DNA of 64,000 nucleotides. Origin: Hortaea werneckii (taxonomy: Eukaryota > Ascomycota > Dothideomycetes > Mycosphaerellales > Teratosphaeriaceae). The DNA is taken from contig JBAOKB010000020.1 in assembly GCA_037044905.1 (NCBI GenBank), positions 248,001 through 312,000 on the forward strand. Direction: 5' to 3'. This document shows, piece after piece, positions 53,012 to 63,401 of the stretch (the first letter of the stretch is position 1; each line of letters starts with the position of its first letter). A program made the translations under genes and the position numbers. Under the pieces are notes generated by a model. That model had not been told where the DNA came from. It did no database searches and saw nothing but the letters and a program-made list of their open reading frames with translations.

Positions 53012-54679
53012 CTACATGTCAAAGACTTTCCCAGGGTTCATGATTCCAAGGGGATCCAGTGCGGCCTTGATTTTCTTCATGACGCCAATGGTATCCAGGC
53101 CGAGCTCTTTGACGAGGGAAGCCTTCTTCCCCAGACCGATGCCGTGCTCGCCCGTGCAGGTGCCCTCCATCTCCAAAGCCCGATCGACCATGCGAGTGAC
53201 GCAGTCTTCCACCTTCTTGCGCTCTTCGGGGTCGCCCTTCTGATACATGATGCTTTCGTGGAAGTTGCCGTCCCCGATGTGACCGAGAGCGCTGGCAAAG
53301 AGGCCGAGGTCGTCCATTTCCTTCTTCGAGACTTCGATGATGTCGGCTAGTCGCGACAATGGGACGGCCACATCTGTGCTCCAAATGTCGTCACCTTCCC
53401 GTCGCAAAGCCATCATTGACCATAGCGATTCCTTGCGTGCGGACCAGAGTGCCTTCTGCTCCTCGGCGTCGCGTGTGAATTCAAAGTCGCTACCACCTTG
53501 CTTCCGACTGAGTTCTTTGACCTGCTGGATATGTTCATTGACGGCGTTAGGCGAGCCCGAGAATTTGAAGAAAAGCGTGGGTGTTTCTTTCCATTGCTTC
53601 TTGGTCGCGCCGGCTTTGTTCACAACTCCCATCTGGACATCATCCATGATTTCCATTGCTGCGATTGGAATGCCGTTCCGAACGACTGACATCGCCGTCG
53701 CAGCAGCGGATCTGATCGAAGGGAAGTTCACGACAGCCACCGAGGTCTCTTGCGGAATGACGGCAAGTTTCAGTGTAATCTCTGTGACAAGACCAAGCGT
53801 GCCCTCGGAACCAACGAAGAGTCCTGTAAGATTGTAACCTGCAGCGCTCTTGCGCGGGCGTCGTTTGGTTTTGACGACGGTGCCGTCCGCTAGCACGACC
53901 GTAAGATTGACTACCCAGTCTTTCATCGTGCCATATCGTACAGCGTTCGTACCAGAGCAGCTCGTGCCAACCATACCTCCGATCATAGCACTCGGGCCGG
54001 GATCTACGGGGAAGAAGAGACCAGAATCTTTGATCTGGTCGTTAAGGCTCATCCATCCGACTGCCGGTTGGCATGTAAGGTCCATGTCATCCGGACGGAG
54101 CTGGAGGAGCTTGTCCATGAAGCAGAAATCGATGCTGACGCCACCAAAGGGAGCTGAGAAATTAGCCTCTAATGACGAGCCTCCCGAATACGGAATCATG
54201 GGGATCTTGTACTTGTGACACAGCTTTGCAATCTGACTGACTTCGTCTGTGCTCTTCGGATACGCTACAGCGACAGGGAGGGTGTCGATGTTGATCGAGC
54301 TCCACTCTGAAAAGCCATGCATGTGAAGGTCTTCGTCGTCGGTGCTTATGGCATCTTCGCCTAATTTACCACGAAGCTCTGCAATGGCCTTCTCGAGCTG
54401 CCGTCTATCAGCATATTGAGGCTTCGATGGGGCAGCAGCGCCAGATCGGAAATGTGAAGAAGTGTCGCTAATCCCGTAAAGATACGCCGCCGTGCCTGTA
54501 AATGCAGACGCTAGGGCTACCCGGCCTGCTGTCCAGAAGTGCTGCGAACCTTGAGGGACCGTAGATGTGGCCTGTGAAGATTGCCATCTGATGCTGCGAG
54601 ATGGGTTGCAGGCGCTGGATCGCGTGCAACGTAGTCGTAGCGCTCTAAGAGCGGTTGCAAAGGCCGTCCTTCCCTCCAT
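53012..54679 (-). CDS. DLD1: Mitochondrial D-lactate dehydrogenase (cytochrome)
   Basis: FAD enzyme that oxidises D-lactate to pyruvate and passes electrons to cytochrome c, in the mitochondrial inner membrane. Single exon, 555 residues from the ATG at 54679 (the frame extends to 54691 only through a TTG). The N-terminus is Arg/Ser rich (ATALRALRLRCTRSS), as in a mitochondrial presequence, and one hydrophobic segment near residue 55-70 (VALASAFTGTAAYLYGI) may be the membrane anchor. The FAD-binding PCMH fold begins near 135 (AYPKSTDEVSQIAKLCHKYK) with MIPYSGGSSLEANF and MVGTSCSGTNAVRYGTM. The C-terminal substrate domain has SALGHIGDGNFHESIMY with the conserved His, and the family end TGEHGIGLGKK (about 510). 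The last residues LDPLGIMNPGKVFDM are standard. Confidence 0.95.
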   Translation of the reverse strand: MEGRTAFATALRALRLRCTRSSACNPSRSIRWQSSQATSTVPQGSQHFWTAGRVALASAFTGTAAYLYGISDTSSHFRSGAAAPSKPQYADRRQLEKAIAELRGKLGEDAISTDDEDLHMHGFSEWSSINIDTLPVAVAYPKSTDEVSQIAKLCHKYKIPMIPYSGGSSLEANFSAPFGGVSIDFCFMDKLLQLRPDDMDLTCQPAVGWMSLNDQIKDSGLFFPVDPGPSAMIGGMVGTSCSGTNAVRYGTMKDWVVNLTVVLADGTVVKTKRRPRKSAAGYNLTGLFVGSEGTLGLVTEITLKLAVIPQETSVAVVNFPSIRSAAATAMSVVRNGIPIAAMEIMDDVQMGVVNKAGATKKQWKETPTLFFKFSGSPNAVNEHIQQVKELSRKQGGSDFEFTRDAEEQKALWSARKESLWSMMALRREGDDIWSTDVAVPLSRLADIIEVSKKEMDDLGLFASALGHIGDGNFHESIMYQKGDPEERKKVEDCVTRMVDRALEMEGTCTGEHGIGLGKKASLVKELGLDTIGVMKKIKAALDPLGIMNPGKVFDM

Positions 54680-55187
54680 TCCGCCGTACAATCCGGACGA
54701 AACGTCGTATGGATTCCTATGAATGCGAGGTCGTGTGCCTGTGGATAATTGTAGAGACGAGCACCGAGACTGATCGTTTTACATTTAAAGGGAAACCGGC
54801 GTGCCTACTCCCATCCAATACATGCTCCTTGGCCGGTCGGCATATGAGCCGGGGAAGGCCTATGCCGGTTCCCAGGCGGAACTCTTCCGGCGGAGGTGTT
54901 GGCCGGCAATTGCGGCGGCTACCTTCCCTCCATGGAGCTCCCCATTATGATCACAACATCCTGCTCGCACCGAGGCTTACCCATGTTAATGCCAAGGACA
55001 TCAGTACGGCCTCACTATTACTGCGGTGAGGGCGGCGGAATTGGGGCTCCAGGATGAAGTGGCACAGACTTCTCGTCAAGTTCGCCGTACGGGTGCGGGT
55101 TGGTTGCCCCTCACAACTCCCGCGACGCGACCGCGGAAGAGAGGCGCGTAGAGTGCCTGCATCGCCGGACGCCACAAGGTCTTCGTA
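54680..55187. other. Divergent promoter region
   Basis: This lies between the divergent D-lactate dehydrogenase and coiled-coil genes, about 508 bp. Nothing was recognised. The exact right boundary depends on the uncertain start of the coiled-coil gene. Confidence 0.45.
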
Positions 55188-58100
55188 ATGGCGAAAGTCT
55201 ACTATGCACCTGTCAGTGACTCTTGGTGACGGCCAGCAGAGATGGCAGACATAGAGTGTCAGTTGCTGGCTGAACTTGATCGCGTCGTCAACAGCCCATA
55301 CCCTACTCAGCTCAAGGTACGCACCGTACGGTTTGCTTGTTTTGATCCGACACTGATAGTCCTAGTCGCTGCGGGACATCGTCTACTGTAAATGCTCAGA
55401 GGCAACGATCAGTTGGTGCCTGCACCTTCGAAGATGTGCGGTCGATCGACTTGCGGTCTGTCTTATAGAAGGTCTCAACCAGTGGCCCTACGTATTAGAC
55501 ATTATTACATCACTTGGTAATAGTCCACGATGCTTGTATTGCCTCTCCGTCATAGCTGACCTGCATAGCATCTACACTCATCCTGCGCGATGCCCTGCTT
55601 CGACAGGCCCCTGGTCTTATTCACGAGCTGGCTGAGCAGGCCACCAAGACCGAAAATGCGCGGTCTAAGTATACTAGAGCTACGATTGCAGTACTCTCAC
55701 ATCCGTTGCCTGACAATGTGACGCTTCCAGCGTCCGTACAAGTCCTTTTTGTGCGACTGGTTGATAACGCGGTCGAGAGTCCTTCCACGGCGACTGTAAA
55801 GCCGTTGAACATGATACTGAGAGGTACTTCTACCCTGCTGCTCGGCCTGTTGTCAAACGACGTGCTCTTGCGCTTCGAATCACAAATGCTCGGCATATTA
55901 TACAGCAGTGTGAGAAAACCCAATCAGGAGACGGACCAGCACCTCACTCTCAGATGCTTGGCTGCGATCAGTGTTGTGGCCAAAGCCGCGGATGATCGGC
56001 TGATGCTTACCAACAGTTTCTACGAGACGCAGGAGCTTTTGGCCAGCACGCAACATGATTCATCGAGATGGAACGCCACCGAGATGCGTAAGTTCTTTCT
56101 GGACGGCGAAAGCGTGCCAAAGACAATCCGCCTGCTTGTCTTACAGGCCCTTGCGGCGTGCTCGTCAAGCGGCGGATCTCTAGATGAACGCGCAGAAGTC
56201 CTGGCTCACGTCAATGATCTGGTCGCCGTCATTCCGCAGAACTTTAGAGACAACTGGTGTGCTGCAAACGGGCAGATGGTTCAGAAGATTCAAGCAAAGG
56301 CCGTGGCTGCAGAGCACGGTGGGTCACGCCTGAAGCTTTTGAGCTTCGTCTGTCAGCTTTGCAAACCTGTCTTCCTCCAGCTAGCCACCATCGAGAGCGT
56401 TCGAAAAACCGTGTCAGATCTGGATTCGCTGCTCTCCGCAAATGTCGCGGCAGATGCTAGCGCCTGGTATCATTGTATGGGCGCAACGATAGATCTCGAC
56501 ACCCTCGAAAAGCTAGTACACAGCCTCGCCAGGTTTGCTTCTAGTACTGATGTTGGCACCCTCATTCTTTCTGCAACGCCGGTATCGGAACTTCTGGATC
56601 GGATGATGATGCTTGCTCAAGAAAGTGGAGATGTTGCAGAGGCCGCCATGATTGCTCTCTCGGCTTCGAGCCTTTACAACAACCTTCTAGAGTTCAGCTT
56701 TAAGATAAAGCAATGCAGAACTTGCTCACCTCCGGAACACGTGGCGCCGTTTTGTGATGCTCTGTATCACAATTCATTGTGCAGCATAGGTTTTCGGCTT
56801 AGCAATTTCTTGCTGAACATGCATATGGCTGGGGAAAGCAGTCGCAGTATGTCGACAGAAATGACACATGCGTTGCTTGAACTGCATGCAATATCGGCCA
56901 AAGATCCTGCCAACTGCAAGCATCAACAATTAAACACCAAAGTCCAGTACCGCCCACTCTCGATCGTCGAACATGAAAGCACGCCGGCGGCGGATAGCAG
57001 TGATTGGAGGGGAACTTTGCACTCGTTTCTGGCCTCGGGAGTCACTGCAGAATACGGTGCATTGAGCACGATATTTTCGAAGGCCTGTGAGGACCTGGAA
57101 AAGCGCTGCACTAACGTCGAACAACCTCTACAAGAAGAGAAAGCTGCTCATCTATGCTTACGCGAACAGTACAATCACCTGCAGGAAGACTATGCTGCTT
57201 TAGAGACACAATCTATCGATGGTAAGCTCCGTTGCGATTCACTCGAAGCTGATTGGAAAACCTCGCTGCGTGATCTCGAGATTGCAAGGGAAGATTCGGA
57301 TTGCTTGCTTCGAAGAGTGAGCGAGCTAGAAGAGAACTTGCGCGTCTCCGCCACCTCAGCAGAAGCAAAGATTTCGGAGCTGAGAACGGCCAGAGATAAA
57401 GATAGACTGGAGAATGCTTCCGCAGCGGCTAAGAAGGAAGAGGAGCTTGAGGACCTCCAGGATCGCCAACAAGAATTGGAGAGAGATGCAAAGATCAGAT
57501 CGCAGGAGCTCGCGGACCTCAGGCATAGTATCCGGGCAGCAAATGATGCAAATGATGGTCTACAAACAAGACTGGATGAAGCCTGCCTTGAAATCGAAAA
57601 CAAGAGGGCCGAAGTGGAGGATTTACGCATGAGTTCTGAGAGCCATGCCAGTGTTTCTTCAAGGTTGAAGTCGGATCTCGATGTCGTAATACAAAAGTCC
57701 GAGCAGCAACGGCAAAGTCACGAGCAGAGCATGGAGCGGTTGAAAGAAGAGAACCGGCAGAATCAGGAGGCAGTAAATGCATCCCATAATGAGACCATGG
57801 ACAAGCTAGCAGCGCAACACGGCGAGGAAGCAGCACGTTACGAAAGCGAGCTGAGCTCAGTGAGGGAAGCACTGGCAGTAGCTAGAGCCCAGCACGCGGA
57901 AGAGCTCACTAGGCGCCGAGATGAGATAGACGATGCACAGAGTCAGGTAAGGCGCGAATGTGGGATTTCAGAACTGAAGCTTCGCTGACGCACAGCAGAT
58001 CGATCGCTTACTTGAAAAATGCAATCAAAAGGACCAGCAAATTGCAGATGCCAATGCAATGCGTGCGAATTTGATGGCGGCAATGGGCATAGCACCAGCT

Positions 58101-58610
58101 GCTGAGGCCACGCAGATGTCGAGGTTGCCCCATCGCAGTCGCGAATCCGTTCACAAAGCCTCGTTGGGGCCTCGCGACCGACCTGACCTGTCGTCCCTGC
58201 AATCAAAGTCTGGAGGCGGAGGTGAGACTCGGGACTACAACGAACAGGATCCCACCGAACCAGATGATTCTGCGGAAAAGGGTCCTGCGCCGAAGAGACC
58301 GAAATCTCGAAGGTCTCTGAAAGTCCATTCGCCAGTGAGATCACGCTCTAGTATGAATACACGTAGTAGTCGAACGGGTGCTCCTGGCAAGGCATCATCG
58401 AATCGCCAACCACTATCGAACGTGAGCGCGAATCACTCGCCGAAAAAGCTAGCTCGAACCCAGACAAGTAAATTTGAGGCTGAAGAGATTGGAAACGAAT
58501 TCGACGATACTACATTGGATGGGAATGAAATGATTGGACATGGCACAAGTATGCAGATGGACATGGACATGGATTTGAGCGGTATGCTTGCCGATTGTAC
58601 GCAGGAATGA
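55188..58610 (+). CDS. Unrecognised large helical and coiled-coil protein (start uncertain)
   Basis: I do not recognise a family. The well-supported exons are 55366-55516, 55569-57946 and 57999-58610, joined in phase with good branch sites. Upstream, a frame-compatible exon 55263-55316 (LLAELDRVVNSPYPTQLK) follows a TGTAG acceptor and lacks its own ATG. The nearest ATG that fits is at 55188, giving MAK and a 66-nt intron with a weak GTCTAC donor. With this start the product has about 1067 residues. The first 590 look all-helical, like a repeat solenoid (for example VLFVRLVDNAVESPSTATV, RLLVLQALAACSSS). About 590-885 is a continuous coiled coil rich in Glu, Arg and Gln. The rest is disordered and basic (KRPKSRRSLK near 963), ending in a Met/Asp-rich stretch. 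The layout resembles nuclear scaffold or kinetochore proteins, but that is inference. It lies 525 bp upstream of the RdRP in the same direction. Confidence 0.72.
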
Positions 58611-59135
58611 CGATGCACAACGGGTCCCTGCGTAGAGACGGCAAACATGCAGCGCAAACGCACATTGCTTCTTGCGCTTCCTCTTGTGTGGTTTGATACT
58701 ACTTTTGTGGAGCTTGATACCCAATTTGTAGCAGTCTTCTGCCAAACATCCAGCAGCTTTGGAAAGTACACAGTGAGTTGAACACGGGGGGCTCGAAGCA
58801 GGCGGCAGGCTCAGACTGGGTGGACGGGAAGAAGTTGAAATTGTACGGTGAGTTTCATGTGGGAATCTTCAGTACTTTCCATTGCCATCTTCTTCGGTTC
58901 CAGGAAGTGGACTTCACCTGCTCTGATCGGCATTCATCTGAACTTGGAAGTTGCGAGACGACACGTGAGGTCGCGACTGCCTCTTTTGTTATGCGGTGAC
59001 AAGGGGTCTTTGCTTTCACGCTTCACATGGCAAACGACTACCTCATCAGAACACCTTTTCACTGCTTCACTTTCGCTTCATATGACCCTTGTGACGAGAC
59101 CTTAACCTGCTAAATATCACTGAACATTGTCAGAT
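58611..59135. other. Intergenic between the coiled-coil gene and the RdRP gene
   Basis: This 525-bp region is the RdRP upstream region. Minus-strand frames at 58433-58771 overlap the coiled-coil 3' end and have no family features. No repeat or RNA was seen. Confidence 0.5.
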
Positions 59136-62100
59136 ATGCATCGACATACCTCGACAAACAACAACACGGGCTCGCACACCCAGCACACTTCGCCTGCCAC
59201 TACCCAACGCCGACAAACACCACGAGCAACTTTCCCTAGGTCGCCAGCGGCGCGGCATGTCAAAGCCCAGAATAAGGCACTGAGCAGTACGCCCTTCCGA
59301 AAGATGTCTGTTGCATCGCGCCAGCGGGAGCCGCATGGCCTTCAAGGGACAGAGAACCGCCCGGTCTTTCAGGTCCCTCGAGACCGACCAGTGTCTAGGC
59401 CGGTCATGTCCCCGTATGCCAACTTGCCCGATTTGAAGGTCAAGCTTCACCGCATCCCGGACGACTGGGGGACTCTGCAAATCCACAATCACTTGAGTTC
59501 CTACGGCAGCATGGATCTGATCGAGGTATATGAGGCGACAGGGGCACGCCCTCGGAATGCGTGCGTCATATTCAAACCCCCACCGAGTAATCAGAGGTGG
59601 GTGAACGCCAATCTGGTGGTGAAGGACAAAGATGGGAATCGCCATAACGTCCAGTGCCAGGTTGATGACTGGAGGTGTGAACAACTAAGACAGGCTAAGG
59701 TGCCGTCTCCGGTGGAGGGCTGTCTGGTCGAGTTCAGCGCCGGTATCATGCAGCAAGAAGACCGAATGCTTATGCTGTTCACGGCTGCGCAGTCTTCCGG
59801 AGGCTCACCGCGAGTCGTTGCCAACAACAATTTCAAGCACCTGGAGGTCTGCTTCAGTGTTTGCCTGGAGACAGATCACCACGAAATCGTTAGACATTAC
59901 AAGCTGCTCATCAACTTCGCCCAAGTCAAGCATGCATCCCTCTCATCTTCGAAAGACGGGCGAATACTGGTGTTCACAGTGGACAAGCCACCACTTCTAT
60001 ATCGCCGCGCCACTACCGTCCAAGAGACCCATGACCGGGACTCACTATACTGGCGAGAATCACAACTATGGTACCGTCAAACGGGTATAGGCATGCGGCC
60101 AGATTTCAAGGATCAAATAACACAACTCCAGAAAGACGATACCATCCTCGACCTTGGAAGATGGTTGACTTACCGACTCGTCTTCGGAAACGACGACACG
60201 GAGGCGCTAGAGAGCATCTCTCAGGCTCTCATCGATCACAACATTGATTTGAAGCCAGAGATGACCAACTTTATCCTGGCCAAAAGCGAACAGTTGTGGT
60301 CATGGAATGCCGACAATCAGGATGCAGATGGCGATGCGAACGGCTTCGGAGGCTTCTTGGCCACGCATTTGATGTCTCCCTCGCCGATTCACCTGGACTT
60401 CAGAATTCGATACCAGCTGGAAGTTTGTTTGAGCATGGGCGTACTGAACGAAAGCAATATGACTTTTGATTTCATTCAAAGGCTTGCCGAGACTGACCCG
60501 GATGATGTAGAAAGGATGGCCAAAGTCCTGGAAAAGATCGCAGACGATGGGAATCGCGTTTACGATCCCATGGACATCTTTCGTCTTCAAAGGCTCGTCA
60601 GTTTCTCGACAAAAAAGCCGCCACGGTACTGTGCCAAGGTGCCTGGAGCTGTTGTTACGCCGTCGACCATCTACTTTTCGACACCGGTGATGGAGACATC
60701 AAACAGAGTCATACGGAAGTACGCAGAAAGTGGCGATCGCTTCTTACGAGTCAAGTTTACTGATGAGCGTTACCGGGGCAAGATCAGAGCAGGCGACGAC
60801 AAGACCATGAGTGAGGTACTCACCCGGGTCTACCGTACCATGAAGAACGGTATCAAGATCGGAGATCGACTCTACGAGTTTCTGGCGTTTGGAAACGCTC
60901 AATTCCGGGAGCACGGCGCTTACTTTTTCGCACCCACGCATTCCCTCACCACTGCCAAAATGAGACAATGGATGGGCGACTTCTCTGAAATCAATGTCGT
61001 GGCGAAGTATGCTTCTCGCATCGGCCAGTGCTTCTCAACAACACGAGCTGTCTCACTGCCTGTGAAGCTCGAAACGATTCCGGACATCATGCACAACGGA
61101 TACTGCTTCACTGATGGGGTGGGCAAGATCTCTCACTTTCTTGCACGTATGATCGCCGAAGAACACATGATGCCCCATTCAGATGAGATCTATCCATCTG
61201 TCTTCCAATTCCGATTGGGTGGTTGCAAGGGCGTTTTGGCTGTCGACCCTTCGCTTCCATCTGGCACTATCCACGTCAGACCAAGCCAGCAGAAGTTCCC
61301 GGCCAAGTATAAAGGTCTCGAGATCTGTCGGATCTCTCAATACTCATCTGCGAATCTCAACGTCCAGATCATTCTGGTCTTGAACGCGCTTGGTGTGAAG
61401 ACTCGGGCGTTCCAAGCCAAGATGCAGAAAGCGCTGGACGACATTCTTGCTGCTATGACTGATCAGTACAAGGCGATACAGCAGCTCAGCCGCAATGTGG
61501 ACTCGAGCCAGACCACACTCATCTTGGCGGACATGATCTTTGATGGCTTCATGGACGCCAATGACCCGTTCATGATCTCATGTCTAAGGCTGTGGCGCGC
61601 ATGGATGCTGAAGTACCTCAAAGAAAAAGCTAGAATTCCGGTCGAGCAAGGTGCGTTCGTTCTAGGCTGCGTGGACGAGACTGCGACCTTGAAGGGCCAT
61701 CGGAACGAGGACCTTAGCACGGATATACTTCTGCAAGACCAGGCCGAACTGCCAGAAATCTTCCTCCAAATCTCCGATCCAGATCACAAAGGCAGGTATA
61801 AGATCGTGGAAGGAGTCTGCGTACTGACTCGCAACCCTGCTCTGCATCCTGGAGACGCAAGAGTCGTGAGAGCTATTGACGTAGAAGCGTTGCATCATCT
61901 AAAGAACTGTGTGGTGCTGCCCCAGACAGGGGATCGTGACTTAGCGAGCATGTGCTCCGGTGGCGATCTTGATGGCGATGACTACCTGGTGATCTGGGAC
62001 ACGGAACTGGTACCCTCAGAGTGGGATTACCCACCTATGGACTACGCAGCACCCGAGCCTGTCAGAAGTAAAGGTCCGGTGACTGTCGCCGACATGACTG

Positions 62101-63401
62101 CATTTTATGTGCAACACATGAAACATGACAACCTGGGTAGAATTGCTATGGCACACAGGTACCATGCGGATGCCAGCGATTACGGTGTCAAGGATCCGAA
62201 GTGCCTTGAACTGGCCCAGTTGCATTCTTTGGCAGTAGATTACGCGAAGACCGGAAAGCCTGCAGAATTCCCAAGGCGTCTAATTGTTCGTAGACAACCT
62301 CACTGGGCCGAGCCTGGCAAGAAATCATCTTACCATTCAAACAAGGTCCTAGGCAAGTTGTACGATATGGTACAGCGCCAGGATCCTCAGCCCGCCTGGG
62401 ACCTTCCGTTCGACCAACGCGTGTTGAGTAGGCATTCTCCGGATGAGCAGATGCTGCAGGATGCGCGGGAAGTCAAACAGCAATACGATGAAGCAATCCG
62501 CCGTGTCATGGCACAGCATGGTGTTCAACGGGAGCTTGAAGTCTGGACGACGTTCGTACTCAAGCACAACGACGAGGTGAATGATTACAAGTTCGCCGAG
62601 ACGCTTAGCGAAACCATCTTCGCCCTGAAAGACTTTTACCGAGACCTATGCTTTGAGAAAGCCGGTACAACGAGGCAGGAGCTCGATTGGTCGAAACTAT
62701 CGGCCTTCATCGTGGCAATTTACACCGTCACAGCGGAAGAGACCAAGACATGGAGATTCCACAAAGAACAAGGGGTCGACAGCGTTCATGCCGCCGATCA
62801 ACCGTACGTCTCCTTCCCGTGGATCTTCGCCAAGGAGCTTGGCTATATCGCGAAAGGCCGCAGTCCAGGTGCACATGCATTCCTGCATATGAATAAGACG
62901 ATGCCGTCACTGAAAAAGCAGCCCGGAATGATGACGGATTCCCAGGATCCTCTTAATATGCCTCCGGAGTTGTCAGTTGTTAATGGTGGCGATAAACGTG
63001 TTGTGCAGGAGGGAGATACTCTGAATGTCAACCAGGCAGCCCCGGCAGCATCTCCTCCAACCCCAGCGCAGTCCAGCTCTTCACGGAGAGTAAGCGAGCG
63101 TGGCGGGGAAGTTGATGAGAGTGCCACCTCTACGACATCGGAAGCACACAAGACAGGTGAAGTGACATCTCCAGAAGAGACAAGCGACGAGAGCTCGGCA
63201 GCGTCCCAAACGGACATTGACATGGTAGCCTTGCAAGCTGCGCCTCACACAACCCCTGTGCCTGCGGTTGGACCGGCGGTTGAGGCATCGACTGCAAGCG
63301 ACGCGGCAAAAGAGAGTGAAGTAACCGAGGAGGAAGTCTTCATCCAATCGACTGGCGTGCCATCCGCGCTTGGTGCTTTGGATGCGCTCGTGAGTATTTG
63401 A
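59136..63401 (+). CDS. Cellular RNA-dependent RNA polymerase (RNA silencing)
   Basis: Eukaryotic RdRP that makes double-stranded RNA for Dicer in RNA interference; probably nuclear or cytoplasmic granule. Single exon, 1421 residues from the ATG at 59136 (the frame reaches 59127 only through a TTG). Residues 1-100 are disordered. Residues about 105-150 may form a small RNA-binding fold (LKVKLHRIPDDWGTLQIHNH, VYEATGARPRNACVIF). The RdRP core runs from about 480 to 1090. It includes GYCFTDGVGKIS, FQFRLGGCKGVLAVDP, the conserved RPSQQKF, and the catalytic CSGGDLDGDDYLVIWD, with the metal-binding DLDGD at residues 944-948. The segment DMTAFYVQHMKHDNLGRIA matches the S. pombe Rdp1/Neurospora RRP-3 type rather than QDE-1. 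The last 150 residues are a Ser/Thr/Glu-rich disordered tail. All three metal-binding Asp residues are present, so activity is expected. Confidence 0.94.
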   Translation: MHRHTSTNNNTGSHTQHTSPATTQRRQTPRATFPRSPAARHVKAQNKALSSTPFRKMSVASRQREPHGLQGTENRPVFQVPRDRPVSRPVMSPYANLPDLKVKLHRIPDDWGTLQIHNHLSSYGSMDLIEVYEATGARPRNACVIFKPPPSNQRWVNANLVVKDKDGNRHNVQCQVDDWRCEQLRQAKVPSPVEGCLVEFSAGIMQQEDRMLMLFTAAQSSGGSPRVVANNNFKHLEVCFSVCLETDHHEIVRHYKLLINFAQVKHASLSSSKDGRILVFTVDKPPLLYRRATTVQETHDRDSLYWRESQLWYRQTGIGMRPDFKDQITQLQKDDTILDLGRWLTYRLVFGNDDTEALESISQALIDHNIDLKPEMTNFILAKSEQLWSWNADNQDADGDANGFGGFLATHLMSPSPIHLDFRIRYQLEVCLSMGVLNESNMTFDFIQRLAETDPDDVERMAKVLEKIADDGNRVYDPMDIFRLQRLVSFSTKKPPRYCAKVPGAVVTPSTIYFSTPVMETSNRVIRKYAESGDRFLRVKFTDERYRGKIRAGDDKTMSEVLTRVYRTMKNGIKIGDRLYEFLAFGNAQFREHGAYFFAPTHSLTTAKMRQWMGDFSEINVVAKYASRIGQCFSTTRAVSLPVKLETIPDIMHNGYCFTDGVGKISHFLARMIAEEHMMPHSDEIYPSVFQFRLGGCKGVLAVDPSLPSGTIHVRPSQQKFPAKYKGLEICRISQYSSANLNVQIILVLNALGVKTRAFQAKMQKALDDILAAMTDQYKAIQQLSRNVDSSQTTLILADMIFDGFMDANDPFMISCLRLWRAWMLKYLKEKARIPVEQGAFVLGCVDETATLKGHRNEDLSTDILLQDQAELPEIFLQISDPDHKGRYKIVEGVCVLTRNPALHPGDARVVRAIDVEALHHLKNCVVLPQTGDRDLASMCSGGDLDGDDYLVIWDTELVPSEWDYPPMDYAAPEPVRSKGPVTVADMTAFYVQHMKHDNLGRIAMAHRYHADASDYGVKDPKCLELAQLHSLAVDYAKTGKPAEFPRRLIVRRQPHWAEPGKKSSYHSNKVLGKLYDMVQRQDPQPAWDLPFDQRVLSRHSPDEQMLQDAREVKQQYDEAIRRVMAQHGVQRELEVWTTFVLKHNDEVNDYKFAETLSETIFALKDFYRDLCFEKAGTTRQELDWSKLSAFIVAIYTVTAEETKTWRFHKEQGVDSVHAADQPYVSFPWIFAKELGYIAKGRSPGAHAFLHMNKTMPSLKKQPGMMTDSQDPLNMPPELSVVNGGDKRVVQEGDTLNVNQAAPAASPPTPAQSSSSRRVSERGGEVDESATSTTSEAHKTGEVTSPEETSDESSAASQTDIDMVALQAAPHTTPVPAVGPAVEASTASDAAKESEVTEEEVFIQSTGVPSALGALDALVSI

